Position numbers and translations under genes: made by a program. 37,540 nucleotides of DNA from Spirochaetaceae bacterium (GTDB lineage Bacteria > Spirochaetota > Spirochaetia > Treponematales > Breznakiellaceae): positions 1-37,540 of the forward strand of contig JAITEG010000260.1 in the NCBI GenBank assembly GCA_031282145.1. Reading direction: 5' to 3'. The notes below the pieces were generated by a model. It was given only the letters and a program-made list of their open reading frames with translations. It ran no database searches and was not told the DNA's origin. The first letter of the stretch is position 1, and every line of letters starts with the position of its first letter. Shown here in pieces: positions 27,223 to 35,873 of this stretch.

Positions 27223-28336
27223 GATTCTTGCCTCCGTTGTTGGTTTTTTTAGGCGCTTCATTACCGGTCCGCTTTATTCCCGGAAGAAAATCGCTCAATT
27301 CCCGGTTCCCCAGGAGACCCTCAGGGCGGAATTGCATGAGTAAAATGAGCAAGAGGGGGATAAACACCCATTTGAGGATCTGCAGGGGCCTGAGCAATTC
27401 CAAAAGAAAGGTGAAAAACACCGCCGAAAGGACCGACCCCGAAAGGGAGCCCATACCCCCCAGGTACACCATCACCATGCCTTCGGTGGATTTCATAATA
27501 TTGAAGGAGCTGGGGTTAATAAACCCGAGCATGTGGGCAAAGAGCCCGCCGGCAATTCCCGCAAGCCCCGAGGAAAACATAAAGGCCAGGAGCTTCATCC
27601 GGTTGGTGTTCACGCTCATAATTTCCGCGGAAATTTCATCGTACCGGATGGCGGAAATTCCCTTTCCCAAAACGGAACCCATCAGGCGTTTGATGGCGAT
27701 CACGCAGATAATCACAAACAGCATGATCCAGATCAGCATCCAGGGCAGGGGGATAAGGTCGGACATGGCGAAAAGGGTGTTTTTCATCCCCATCAAGCCC
27801 CGGCTGGCCCCGACTACCTCGAGGTTATTGATGGCGGTCATAATGATGTAATTTGCCGCGATGGTGATAATCGCCAGGTAATCGTCCCGGGTTTTAAAGG
27901 ACGGGATAGCTACCAGGATTCCCGCCGCCGCCGCCGCCGCCCCCCCTGCGAGGATAACCACCGGAAAGAGGAAAAGGGCGGTCTGGGGAGGCAAAACCGC
28001 CGTCCCGGTGAATTTGTTTTCGGTAAATAAGATCAGGGAAAGCACCGAGGATACATAGGCCCCCACGGCCATAAATCCCGCGTGGCCGCAGGAAAATTCT
28101 CCCATATACCCGTTTACGATATTAAGGCTCGAGGCAAAGATGATATTGATGCCGATGGACATCAACACGCTCTGGATATATTGGTTTATCACCCCCAGGG
28201 CCGCCAAAACGGTTATGATAATCAGGGAACCGCTGATGATTCCGATGGTCAGCGCCTGGTATTTTTTTCGTGTATACATATAGATGCTTACCCCCTGGTT
28301 GTCTCGTTTCACCTGTACGTCTAATGGCTGCGCCAT
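27206..28336 (-). CDS. livM: Branched-chain-amino-acid-type ABC permease LivM
   Basis: 376 residues with about nine hydrophobic segments. The LivM pattern NIVNGYMGEFSCGHAGFMAVGAY is in the first third, and GLAGIAGGLFAHM with the later VYLGGMGSLSGSV near the ATPase-contact loop. An alanine-rich run (AGGAAAAAAG) occurs mid-chain. The C-terminal tail after FRPEGLLG is extended and polar. A GGAGGG site precedes the ATG. Inner membrane half of the channel with LivH. Confidence 0.93.
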   Translation of the reverse strand: MAQPLDVQVKRDNQGVSIYMYTRKKYQALTIGIISGSLIIITVLAALGVINQYIQSVLMSIGINIIFASSLNIVNGYMGEFSCGHAGFMAVGAYVSSVLSLILFTENKFTGTAVLPPQTALFLFPVVILAGGAAAAAAGILVAIPSFKTRDDYLAIITIAANYIIMTAINNLEVVGASRGLMGMKNTLFAMSDLIPLPWMLIWIMLFVIICVIAIKRLMGSVLGKGISAIRYDEISAEIMSVNTNRMKLLAFMFSSGLAGIAGGLFAHMLGFINPSSFNIMKSTEGMVMVYLGGMGSLSGSVLSAVFFTFLLELLRPLQILKWVFIPLLLILLMQFRPEGLLGNRELSDFLPGIKRTGNEAPKKTNNGGKNHGTAS

Positions 28337-28345
28337 AGGGCCCTC

Positions 28346-29257
28346 CTATATTTTTGTACTCCGGGGCACCCCAAAAAACCCGGTCGGTTTCAGAACCAAA
28401 ATGATGAGCAGAATCACAAAAGAAATCAGATCCTTAAAACTGGAGGGGAAAAAAGCGGCAAAGAAGATCTCGATGAAGCCCAGGATGAAGCCGCCGATAA
28501 ACGCCCCCTTGATGTCTCCGATGCCCCCGACGACCGCGGCGATAAAGGCCTTCCAGCCGATGATGGTTCCCATATAGGGGTCCAATACCGGATAGGACAT
28601 GCCAAAGAGGATCCCCGCCACCGCCGCGAGGCTTGAGCCCAGGGCAAAGGTGAAGGTGATAACCTGACTCACCGGAATTCCCATGAGGGGAATGGCGAAT
28701 TTGTCGTATGAAATAGCCCGCATGGACATACCAAACAGGGTTTTTTGCACAATAAATTGAAGGATGCCGAAGACCACAAAGGCCGCAACAATCACCATTA
28801 CTTTTAGGTTGGTAATGACAATGGGACCTAATTGCCACAGTTGTTTATCGATAATATCGGGAAAACTGCGGGAACTGGCCCCCAGGACCGCGAGGTTTCC
28901 GTTTTCAAGGATAAACCCTACCATGAGGGCGGTGATTACCACATAAAGGCGGTTAACCCCCTTTTTCCGCAGGGGCCGGTAGGCGATCCGTTCTATGGTG
29001 ACTCCCAAGATGGCGGTACCGATCATGGTTAAGATCAGGGTGAGACAAAAAACCGCCCCGCCGTTACCGGCGAGTTTTCCCAAGAGGGCCGTGGCAATAA
29101 AAAAAGCGATATAACAGGCGGTCATAAAAATATCGCCGTGGGCAAAGTTAATCAGCCGTAAAACCCCGTAAACAAGACAGTACCCCAGGGCTATCATCGA
29201 ATAAAAACTACCCCACTGGAGGGCGTTAAGGATATTTTGTAGAAGCGTGGTCAACAC
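28346..29257 (-). CDS. livH: Branched-chain-amino-acid-type ABC permease LivH
   Basis: 303 residues, starting with GTG at 29257 after GGAGG five bases upstream. It shows the LivH opening GSFYSMIALGYCLVYGVLRLINFAHGD and the late AAVVGGIGDIKGAFIGG coupling region, with about eight membrane segments. livM follows nine bases later. Confidence 0.92.
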   Translation of the reverse strand: MLTTLLQNILNALQWGSFYSMIALGYCLVYGVLRLINFAHGDIFMTACYIAFFIATALLGKLAGNGGAVFCLTLILTMIGTAILGVTIERIAYRPLRKKGVNRLYVVITALMVGFILENGNLAVLGASSRSFPDIIDKQLWQLGPIVITNLKVMVIVAAFVVFGILQFIVQKTLFGMSMRAISYDKFAIPLMGIPVSQVITFTFALGSSLAAVAGILFGMSYPVLDPYMGTIIGWKAFIAAVVGGIGDIKGAFIGGFILGFIEIFFAAFFPSSFKDLISFVILLIILVLKPTGFFGVPRSTKI

Positions 29258-29272
29258 AGAAACCTCCAGAGA

Positions 29273-29362
29273 AGTGAGAAATGGTATAAAGTGAACAGTA
29301 AGGAGGGAGAAATTAGAAGCGGGGAGATTTAACTTCTCCCTTTTAACTCCTCCCTTCTCACT
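29273..29362 (-). repeat. Nested inverted repeats between the binding protein and livH
   Basis: AGTGAGAA (29273-29280) pairs with TTCTCACT (29355-29362), and GGGAGAA (29305-29311) pairs with TTCTCCC (29334-29340). The left half is purine-rich, the right half pyrimidine-rich. It may stabilise the binding-protein mRNA; related blocks occur before rplK. Confidence 0.5.
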
Positions 29363-29389
29363 CCTTACCTTGCCCTCCTCACTTTTAAC

Positions 29390-30556
29390 TTATTTTAAGC
29401 TCGTCACGTACACAAATTCCCCGGTATTGCTGATCCGGACCACTACGGCGTCCTTTTCAGGATCCCCTTCGGCGTTAAAGGTCATCTTGCCGGTGATGCC
29501 GTCGTAGTCCCGCAGCGCCGCGATGGCGTTTTTGATATTGTCCCTATCCCGCTGCAGATTGCCCGTGAGCCCGGCGTTTTTGATGGCTTCAAGGACTATC
29601 ATAATGGCGTCATGGGAAAGGGCCGCTACATCGTCAGGAATATACCCATAGGCGGCGTTATATTCGTCGATAAATTCCTTGGTTTTCCCCACCGCCCCTG
29701 CGGCGGCATAGTGGGTGGTAAAATAATACCCCGCTACCGAACCTTTACTCAAGGACCAGAGGTCGGCGGATCCCCAGGCATCGGCCCCCATGATGGGTTT
29801 ATTCCAGCCGAGGTCCTTGGCCTGGGGTACGACGAGGCCCACAAAGTTGTAGTACACCGGGAGGTACAGCATTTCCGCGTTGGAATTGACGATCCGGGTG
29901 AGCTGGACGGAAAAATCCTGATCCCGCTGGCCGAAACTCTCAAAGGCCACCACCGAACCGGGACCATTCAATTTTTCCCAGTTATCCCGGTACAATTCCG
30001 CCAGGGTTTTGGAATAATCGTCTTCCAGGTTATAGAGGATCGCGGTCCGGGTAACTTTAAACTGATCCTTGGCAAATTTAGCCGCTACCGGGGCTTGAAA
30101 GGGGTCCAGGAAACAGGCCCGGAACACATAGGGCCGGTTTTTGGTAGTATCCGGGTTGGTGGACCAGGCGGACACCATGGGGGTACGGTTGTCGTTGTTG
30201 ACCTGGCCCGCGGGAATAGCCCGGCCCGACCCTTGAGGACCGATCACCGCCAGAACCCGGTCCTGCTCGATGAGGCGGATGGCGGCCTGAACCGCGGATT
30301 CCGCTTTGAGTTCATTATCCACATAAACAAATTCCAAAGGATACTTTTTTCCATTGACCTCAAGGCCGCCCTGGGCGTTGATCTTGTTTTTAATAAGTTC
30401 CCCGGCAAATTTACTGCCTTCGCCAACCTTAGGAGAATCACCGGTTAATGGAATATTAAAACCGATCTTGATGGTGTTTTCTCCACCGCCCCCGGCCGCC
30501 AGCATGGACAGGGTGAGTAAAAAAAAGATTCCTAGGAAAACAGTAGTTTTTTTCAT
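29390..30556 (-). CDS. ABC transporter substrate-binding protein, LivJ/Leu-Ile-Val type
   Basis: 388 residues. The signal peptide MKKTTVFLGIFFLLTLSMLA precedes AGGGGENTIKIGFNIPLTGD, the usual opening of the type I periplasmic binding fold (Peripla_BP_6). AVIGPQGSGRAIPAGQV and the end GKMTFNAEGDPEKDAVV fit this family. First gene of the leftward five-gene importer, with a strong GGAGGAG site. Family members bind amino acids, amides or urea; the ligand here is unknown, and amide-hydrolase genes next door make a nitrogen compound plausible (inference). Confidence 0.9.
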   Translation of the reverse strand: MKKTTVFLGIFFLLTLSMLAAGGGGENTIKIGFNIPLTGDSPKVGEGSKFAGELIKNKINAQGGLEVNGKKYPLEFVYVDNELKAESAVQAAIRLIEQDRVLAVIGPQGSGRAIPAGQVNNDNRTPMVSAWSTNPDTTKNRPYVFRACFLDPFQAPVAAKFAKDQFKVTRTAILYNLEDDYSKTLAELYRDNWEKLNGPGSVVAFESFGQRDQDFSVQLTRIVNSNAEMLYLPVYYNFVGLVVPQAKDLGWNKPIMGADAWGSADLWSLSKGSVAGYYFTTHYAAAGAVGKTKEFIDEYNAAYGYIPDDVAALSHDAIMIVLEAIKNAGLTGNLQRDRDNIKNAIAALRDYDGITGKMTFNAEGDPEKDAVVVRISNTGEFVYVTSLK

Positions 30557-30649
30557 TCTGTTTCTCCTCCTCTTGTGAGGGGCCTAAACCCCTTTCTTAA
30601 ATTAAGTCCGGAATAGATCCGGTTTTGCAACAACCTATGTTGCGACTCT

Positions 30650-30678
30650 ACTGTAGGGAAAAATAAAGAAACGATCAA
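30650..30678 (-). promoter_or_regulatory. Promoter of the Liv-type operon
   Basis: Minus-strand TTGATC (30673-30678) and TACAGT (30650-30655) with a 17-base spacer, about 95 bases upstream of the binding-protein ATG. Confidence 0.6.
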
Positions 30679-30776
30679 GTATTTTTATACAAAAATCAAC
30701 GTTTTTTTACCTTTTTTTGGAAAAAAGTGAATATTTATGCATATCCTGATGAGCCGCCTTTACCGGGTAAGGCATG

Positions 30777-30844
30777 AAACCCGGATACAATACCTTATGA
30801 GAACAACATACCCCGCGGCTCTGCCGCGGGGTTGTTGATTTTTT
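30777..30844 (+). terminator. Strong terminator with dispersed 36-bp repeat, copy B
   Basis: 30777-30812 repeats the segment found in inverse orientation at 10713-10748 (34 of 36 bases). It runs into CCCCGCGG-CTCTG-CCGCGGGG (30811-30831), extended by AACAA/TTGTT, and a T-run (30839-30844). It lies 90 bases before the amidohydrolase gene, so on the plus strand it could act as an attenuator. Confidence 0.75.
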
Positions 30845-30846
30845 AC

Positions 30847-30908
30847 TTGTCCGGGGGGAGAATGGACAAATATCCGCCGCCTTCCGGCGAGTTCTTTTCC
30901 CGGCGGCG
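30847..30908 (+). promoter_or_regulatory. Amidohydrolase leader with two mutually exclusive hairpins
   Basis: TTGTCC/GGACAA (30847-30852 with 30864-30869) forms one stem. CGCCG (30875-30879) can pair with CGGCG (30885-30889), or as CGCCGCC (30875-30881) with GGCGGCG (30902-30908), followed by ATTTT. Only one can form at a time, a layout seen in attenuators and riboswitches. No known class recognised. Confidence 0.42.
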
Positions 30909-30934
30909 ATTTTGGTTCTTTAAGGAGGAAGCCT

Positions 30935-32197
30935 ATGTTCATCTGTGATAAAGACCGGGTAAAGGATAAGATTGAAACCTTCGCCCGGTTCGGAGCCACC
31001 GGTCAGGGGGGGATAACCCGTTTTTCTTTGTCAAAAGAGGCGATTCAAGCCAGAAACGAGTTTGCGAAGCGGATGAAGGCCCTTAACCTTAAGGTCCGCA
31101 CCGATGATCTGGCCAATATGTACGCCACGGTTCCGGGGACCGATCCGGCCCTGCCCCGGATTGTCATGGCCTCTCACCTGGATTCGGTGCGGAATGGCGG
31201 CAACTATGACGGGGTTCTGGGGGTGATCGCCGCCATGGAGGTGGCTGAGACCATAGTCCGGGATAAAATTCCCCACCGGCATCCCTTTACCGCCATGGTC
31301 TGGACCAATGAGGAGGGGTCCCTTTATCTTCCGGCAATGATGAGTTCCGGAATCCTCTGCGGTAAATTTGAAAAGGAGGCCATGCTCCTGTCCAAAAGTC
31401 CCGAGGGGAAAACCTTTGGGGATGCCCTAAAGGCCAGCGGCTTTGCGGGGGACCCGGCGAACCGGCTTAATCCCCGGGATTACGCCCTGATGCTGGAACT
31501 CCATATCGAGCAGGGTCCTATCCTGGAGGCTAAAAAAAGGCAAATCGGTGTGGTGGAGGGAGTTTTGGGTATGGTAAACTACCGGATAAGCACCCGGGGA
31601 CAGGCGGATCATGCGGGGACTACCCCCATGTCCTATCGGAAGGATGCCCTTCTGGCCGCCGCGGAGGCCATTAAGTACCTCCATACCGAATTGGATAAAC
31701 TGGACAAAAATCTTGTGTATACTACCGGGGAACTGGTGGTTCATCCCTGTGTTCATACGGTTATCCCCGATTATGTGGAGTTTTCCCTGGACGCCCGGCA
31801 TCGGGACCCGGAGGTGATTAAACAGGTGGTCAAGGTAATCAAGGGCCTCCCCAAAAAGCTGGCTAAATGCGCGGTAAGCTACCGGGAAGCCTGGACCCGA
31901 AAAACGGTTCTCTTTAACCGGGATCTGGTAACTATGGTAGAAAAAAATGTCAGGGCCCTGGGGTATTCCTCCATGAAGATCTACAGCGGCGCGGGGCATG
32001 ACGCCCAGTATGTGGCGGAAATGCTCCCCACCACCATGATCTTTGTTCCCAGCAAAGACGGCCACAGCCACTGCGAGGAGGAGTTTACCCCGGTAGAAGA
32101 TGCCTGGCGGGGGATCAACGTGGCCCTGAATACGGTCCTGGAGGCGGATGCCGTATACCCGGACTTCGCGGGGTTCCGTAAGCTCCCGGCGGATTAG
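30935..32197 (+). CDS. M20-family N-carbamoyl-amino-acid hydrolase / allantoate amidohydrolase-like enzyme
   Basis: 420 residues, normal for the AllC/HyuC/beta-ureidopropionase group. Metal ligands are seen in MASHLDSV (H81), GNYDG (D92) and WTNEEGS (E126/E127), with LELHIEQGP further on and DGHSHCEEEFT near the end. The ADHAGTTPM block marks the lid domain of this group. These enzymes release ammonia and CO2 from N-carbamoyl amino acids or ammonia from allantoate. Good ribosome site AAGGAGG. Neighbours (a YtcJ-like hydrolase, a symporter, an aminotransferase) suggest catabolism of ureido or amide compounds. The exact substrate is unknown. Confidence 0.9.
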   Translation: MFICDKDRVKDKIETFARFGATGQGGITRFSLSKEAIQARNEFAKRMKALNLKVRTDDLANMYATVPGTDPALPRIVMASHLDSVRNGGNYDGVLGVIAAMEVAETIVRDKIPHRHPFTAMVWTNEEGSLYLPAMMSSGILCGKFEKEAMLLSKSPEGKTFGDALKASGFAGDPANRLNPRDYALMLELHIEQGPILEAKKRQIGVVEGVLGMVNYRISTRGQADHAGTTPMSYRKDALLAAAEAIKYLHTELDKLDKNLVYTTGELVVHPCVHTVIPDYVEFSLDARHRDPEVIKQVVKVIKGLPKKLAKCAVSYREAWTRKTVLFNRDLVTMVEKNVRALGYSSMKIYSGAGHDAQYVAEMLPTTMIFVPSKDGHSHCEEEFTPVEDAWRGINVALNTVLEADAVYPDFAGFRKLPAD

Positions 32198-32224
32198 GGG
32201 GTATTTCAATATTGCATAAAAATA

Positions 32225-32254
32225 CAAGAAAGTAATATTTTTTCTTGCTTTTTT
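32225..32254 (+). terminator. Terminator after the carbamoyl hydrolase gene
   Basis: CAAGAAA (32225-32231) pairs with TTTCTTG (32241-32247), followed by C and six T. An AT-rich stretch with TATAAT (32296-32301) lies downstream, a possible -10 box for the next gene without a clear -35 box. Confidence 0.6.
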
Positions 32255-32356
32255 GTTGTTTATGTATTATTATACTAAAACAGTTTCTTATTATCTATAA
32301 TATTTTTTTTGGCGCTCAGGTAACGGAAATATCATTATCGCAACGGGGGTTCTGGC

Positions 32357-33970
32357 ATGGTGTATGCGGATGCGATTTTTGTTAATGGAAACATCTATAC
32401 CCTGGATGATGATAATCCCCGGGCCCGGGCTCTGGCCTTGTGGAAGGGGAAATTTCTGGAGGCGGGGGATCGGGAGGATTGTGAGATTTTTAAAGGACCG
32501 GATACCAGGGTCGTTGACCTTGAGGGAAAGACGGTCCTGCCCGGCTTTAACGATACCCATTGCCACCTCTTATCCCTCCGGGGACAGCAGCTATTACAGT
32601 TGGATTGTTCTTCCGGTAAAGTAAAATCCATAGACGATATTCTGGGGATCGTTAAAAAAGCCGCAGAGACAACCCCCGAGGGGCAATGGATCCTGGCCGG
32701 TTCCCTGGATACGGCGAAGCTGGCGGAAAAACGTCCCCCCACCCGGGGGGAGTTGGATAAGGTTTCCCCCCGGCATCCGGTCCATATCCGGACCCAGTCC
32801 TGCCACATAGGGATAGTCAACAGCCGGGGCTTTTCCCTGGCGGGGATCACCAGGGATACCCCCAATCCCCCGGGCGGGGAATTTGAAAAGGACAGCCAGG
32901 GGGAGCTGACCGGCATTTGTAAAGAAGAGGCCCATTTTCTTTTTGTTACCGGCATGGGCGGGGCCGGCAGTTTTGTGCCCCCCTACACCCCGGAACAGTA
33001 CCTTAAAGCCCTGGAACTCAGCAGTAAGGAGTATAACCGGTACGGTATCACCAGTGTGGGGGATGCCCTGACCGGTCCCCCGGAGATCCGCGCCTATACG
33101 CAGGCGTATAATTCCGGAACCTTGACGGTTCGGGTGTATATGATCGTCCTGGATATTAACCTCCCCCTGATAAAACAACTGGGCCTCTCCAGCGGATTCG
33201 GCAACGAGTGGATCCGGATGGGGGGGATCAAGAGTTTTGTGGACGGCGCCATCGCGGGGCATACCGCCTGGGTCAGCGAACCCTACCGTAACCGGCCGGA
33301 TTATTACGGGATCCCTACCAAAACCCCGGAGGAAATAGAGGCCCTGGTCATGGAGGCCCACGGGGCGGGGATGCAGATGGAGATCCACGCCAACGGCGAC
33401 CGGGCTATCGAGATGGTTCTGGATGCCTACGAAAAGGCCCAGAAAGCGATTCCCCGGCAAGACCCCCGGCACCGAATCGCCCATTGTACCGTGGTGAACG
33501 ATAAAATTCTGGAACGAATTAAGCGTCTGGGGGTGGTGGTTTGCCCCTTTGTCTCCTATGTATGGGAACACGGCGATAAAATGGGGCCCTATGGGGATCG
33601 CATTGAACGGATGTTTGCCCATCGTTCCTTTCTGGACCGGGGAATTCCCGTGGGGGCAAGCTCGGATAACCCCTGCGGGACCCAGCACCCCTACCAGGCG
33701 CTGCAGGCTATGGTAACTCGGGTCAGCAGTACCGGGGAATCCCTGGGCTTAAACCAGAAAGTGAGCCTGGAAGAGGCCCTTAAAATTTACACCCAGGGAA
33801 GCGCCTATGCCACTTTTGAGGAAAACCGGAAGGGAAAACTCTCACCCGGTATGCTCGCTGATTTTATCGTCATTTCCCAGGATCCCTTTACCATCGATCC
33901 CTTTGGATTACATGAATTACAGACCCTTCAGACGTATGTAGGGGGTAAGCTGGTTTATGATGCCCGGTAA
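32357..33970 (+). CDS. YtcJ-like metal-dependent amidohydrolase
   Basis: 537 residues, the amidohydrolase_3 length. The beta-sandwich opening NGNIYTLDDDNPRARALAL leads to LPGFNDTHCHL with the metal-binding HxH (H68, H70). Later IHANGDRAIEMVLDAY and HRIAHCT supply further ligands, and GASSDNPCG carries the catalytic aspartate. The C-terminal LSPGMLADFIVISQDPF closes the sandwich. Substrates of this group are poorly defined (amides, N-substituted compounds). The ATG at 32357 follows GGGGG. Confidence 0.9.
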   Translation: MVYADAIFVNGNIYTLDDDNPRARALALWKGKFLEAGDREDCEIFKGPDTRVVDLEGKTVLPGFNDTHCHLLSLRGQQLLQLDCSSGKVKSIDDILGIVKKAAETTPEGQWILAGSLDTAKLAEKRPPTRGELDKVSPRHPVHIRTQSCHIGIVNSRGFSLAGITRDTPNPPGGEFEKDSQGELTGICKEEAHFLFVTGMGGAGSFVPPYTPEQYLKALELSSKEYNRYGITSVGDALTGPPEIRAYTQAYNSGTLTVRVYMIVLDINLPLIKQLGLSSGFGNEWIRMGGIKSFVDGAIAGHTAWVSEPYRNRPDYYGIPTKTPEEIEALVMEAHGAGMQMEIHANGDRAIEMVLDAYEKAQKAIPRQDPRHRIAHCTVVNDKILERIKRLGVVVCPFVSYVWEHGDKMGPYGDRIERMFAHRSFLDRGIPVGASSDNPCGTQHPYQALQAMVTRVSSTGESLGLNQKVSLEEALKIYTQGSAYATFEENRKGKLSPGMLADFIVISQDPFTIDPFGLHELQTLQTYVGGKLVYDAR

Positions 33971-34041
33971 CCGGGGATTATTCATGCTAAGGGGTTTAAT
34001 ACCCGCTGTACGCTTTCTCGTGCGAATTTCAGGGCGAGGTT

Positions 34042-34087
34042 GTTGATTACGGGGCGGTTTCAAAATCAACCGGGTTTTTAAACCGCC
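34042..34087 (+). promoter_or_regulatory. Candidate H-type pseudoknot in the symporter-operon leader
   Basis: Stem 1 GTTGATT/AATCAAC (34042-34048 with 34064-34070) and stem 2 GGCGGTTT/AAACCGCC (34053-34060 with 34080-34087) interleave in H-type pseudoknot order, with loops of 4, 3 and 9 bases. If not knotted they are competing hairpins. It lies 55 bases before the DUF3311-like gene. Not a riboswitch class I recognise. Confidence 0.5.
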
Positions 34088-34098
34088 TCTGGGCCTAA

Positions 34099-34117
34099 AA
34101 GTTTTCATAGAAAACTT
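34099..34117 (+). promoter_or_regulatory. Perfect 8-bp hairpin before the DUF3311-like gene
   Basis: AAGTTTTC-ATA-GAAAACTT, followed by TAATTTG, ends 24 bases before the ATG and just upstream of the GGAGG site. No T-run. Confidence 0.5.
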
Positions 34118-34141
34118 AATTTGAACTTCGGAGGTTAAGGT

Positions 34142-34378
34142 ATGGAAAAAAAAGTTTATCCTGGCAGAATTTTGTTGTTTCTTTTAATTTTTATCGGTTT
34201 TTTGATAATGGAATTTCCCGGTGTTCTTTTTTTTAACCGGATAGACCCTATGATCTTTGGGCTGCCCTTTATCTACAGTTTTACCCTTATCATGTGGGCG
34301 ATCATGGTGGTTTTGATGTTCATCGGGTACAAAACCAATTGGGGTAAGGGCAAAGAATTTACCGGGAAAGAAATTTAG
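34142..34378 (+). CDS. Small two-helix membrane protein (DUF3311-like), symporter partner
   Basis: 78 residues with two hydrophobic segments (about residues 9-30 and 41-63) and a polar tail KTNWGKGKEF. The LLFLLIFIGFLIMEFPGVLFFN and GLPFIYSF patterns match the small subunits that precede sodium:solute symporters. Inner membrane. GGAGG precedes the ATG, and the symporter gene begins nine bases after its stop, so the two are co-expressed. It may assist assembly or function of the carrier (inference). Confidence 0.78.
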   Translation: MEKKVYPGRILLFLLIFIGFLIMEFPGVLFFNRIDPMIFGLPFIYSFTLIMWAIMVVLMFIGYKTNWGKGKEFTGKEI

Positions 34379-34387
34379 GAGGACCCT

Positions 34388-35869
34388 ATGCTGCAGACTA
34401 CGAGCGCTATAATTATTTTAGGTTTGTTTATGTTCATCCCTCTGTGTATGGGGTTTATAGCTAATAAAAAGCTTCTGCCCACTACCGAAGACTTTTTTGT
34501 TCAGGGCCGGGCCATGGGATCGGTGGCGGTGTTTTTTACCGTGGCCGCTACCTGGTGGAGCGCCTTTGCCTTTTTAGGTTCCAATGGGTATTTTTACGCC
34601 CAGGGGCCGGTCTACTGGACCGCGATTGCCTGGAACCTTCTTTTTGGTTTCCTCTACTATTGGATTGGAAAACGGATATGGTTCTACGGCCATAAAAACA
34701 ACTGTATTACCGCCAGCGATTTTTTCCGGAAGCTCTACGATTCCCCGGCACTGGCCAATTTGGTGGCCATCGTGATGCTGGTTTTTACCGTTCCCTATCT
34801 TCAGATTCAGCTTACCGGCGGGGCTTATCTTATTGAGGTCGCTTCCGGCGGCCTTATCCCCTGGAAGATCGGCGGACTCATCTTTTATGCGGTGATCATC
34901 GTGTATGTATGGGCCGGCGGACTGCGGGCGGTGGCCTGGACGGATATTTTTTACGGGGTCCTGTTGTTTTTCGGCATGGTTTTTGCGGGGTTCTACCTGG
35001 CCGCCAAGGTTGGGGGTTCTACGGCGCTTTTCCAAACCCTCAGGCAAACGGCCCCGGAATCCTTGACCCTGCCGGGACCCAAGGGGACCTTTGGCCCCAT
35101 GATGTGGGTCTCCATGTTTGTCATCACCCCCCTGGGTTCCTTTATGGGACCCCAGCTCTGGACCCGGATGTACGCGGTAAAATCTTCCCGGCTCTTTAAC
35201 CTTATGCCCTTCCTCCTGGGGTTCGCGGCCATTGCGTACATCGGCTCCATGCTGGTGGGTAACACCGGGATCGTGCTGGAACCGGGGGTGGCGGTAGCGG
35301 ATCAGATCCTGCCGCTGATGCTTTTCAAATACGCCCCCTTTGCCCTGGCTGCCCTGATCTGCGCCGGCGGGGCTGCGGCGGCCATGTCCACGGCCAATTC
35401 CCAGATCCACTCCATGTCGGCGGTTTATACCATGGATATTTACCAGCGGTATATCAATACCAAGGCGGATCATAAAAAATTGATCCTCGTCGGCAGGGTG
35501 GCTATTGTGGTATTTGCCCTGATCGCCTATTTTATGTCCGTTTTTATCCCCGGCTTCCTGGTAACCATAGGCCTGGTGGCCATGTCCGGTACCGCCCAGG
35601 TCTTTGTAGCCACCGTGGGCATCCTGTTCTGGAAACGTTCCACCGCACCCGGGGCCATCGCAGGGCTGGTTGTGGGGATCTTCCTGATCTGTCTTTTTAC
35701 CTTTATTCCCGCAATCAAGGTTCCCTGGGGAATGCATTCGGGTCTGTTTTCGATTATTATCAATACCGTAGTGTTTATCGTGGTGAGCCTTTTAACGCCC
35801 CTCCGTTCCGGGGAGGTTATTAAAGCCCAGGATGCACAAAAAGCCGAATACGAGGAGAATTACGCCTAG
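34388..35869 (+). CDS. Sodium:solute symporter family protein
   Basis: 493 residues with about 13 membrane segments, the SSS (LeuT-fold) length. AATWWSAFAFLGSNGYFYAQG near the first helices, VYVWAGGLRAVAWTDIFYG and the helix-8-region GGAAAAMSTANSQIHSMSAVY with small residues for sodium binding. It imports an organic solute with sodium. The strong AGGAGG site is eight bases before the ATG. Substrate unknown; nearby hydrolases and aminotransferase suggest an amino acid, pantothenate-like or ureido compound. Confidence 0.92.
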   Translation: MLQTTSAIIILGLFMFIPLCMGFIANKKLLPTTEDFFVQGRAMGSVAVFFTVAATWWSAFAFLGSNGYFYAQGPVYWTAIAWNLLFGFLYYWIGKRIWFYGHKNNCITASDFFRKLYDSPALANLVAIVMLVFTVPYLQIQLTGGAYLIEVASGGLIPWKIGGLIFYAVIIVYVWAGGLRAVAWTDIFYGVLLFFGMVFAGFYLAAKVGGSTALFQTLRQTAPESLTLPGPKGTFGPMMWVSMFVITPLGSFMGPQLWTRMYAVKSSRLFNLMPFLLGFAAIAYIGSMLVGNTGIVLEPGVAVADQILPLMLFKYAPFALAALICAGGAAAAMSTANSQIHSMSAVYTMDIYQRYINTKADHKKLILVGRVAIVVFALIAYFMSVFIPGFLVTIGLVAMSGTAQVFVATVGILFWKRSTAPGAIAGLVVGIFLICLFTFIPAIKVPWGMHSGLFSIIINTVVFIVVSLLTPLRSGEVIKAQDAQKAEYEENYA

Positions 35870-35873
35870 TAAC

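Larger units (their letters stand above)
30557..30934. other. Divergent regulatory region (378 bases, no gene)
   Basis: It holds the leftward promoter of the binding-protein gene (30650-30678), a hairpin GCAACA-ACCTA-TGTTGC just before its -10 box, an AT-rich stretch (30660-30740), the repeat-plus-terminator element (30777-30844) and a leader with competing hairpins (30847-30908) before the rightward amidohydrolase gene. No convincing small gene is seen. Confidence 0.7.
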
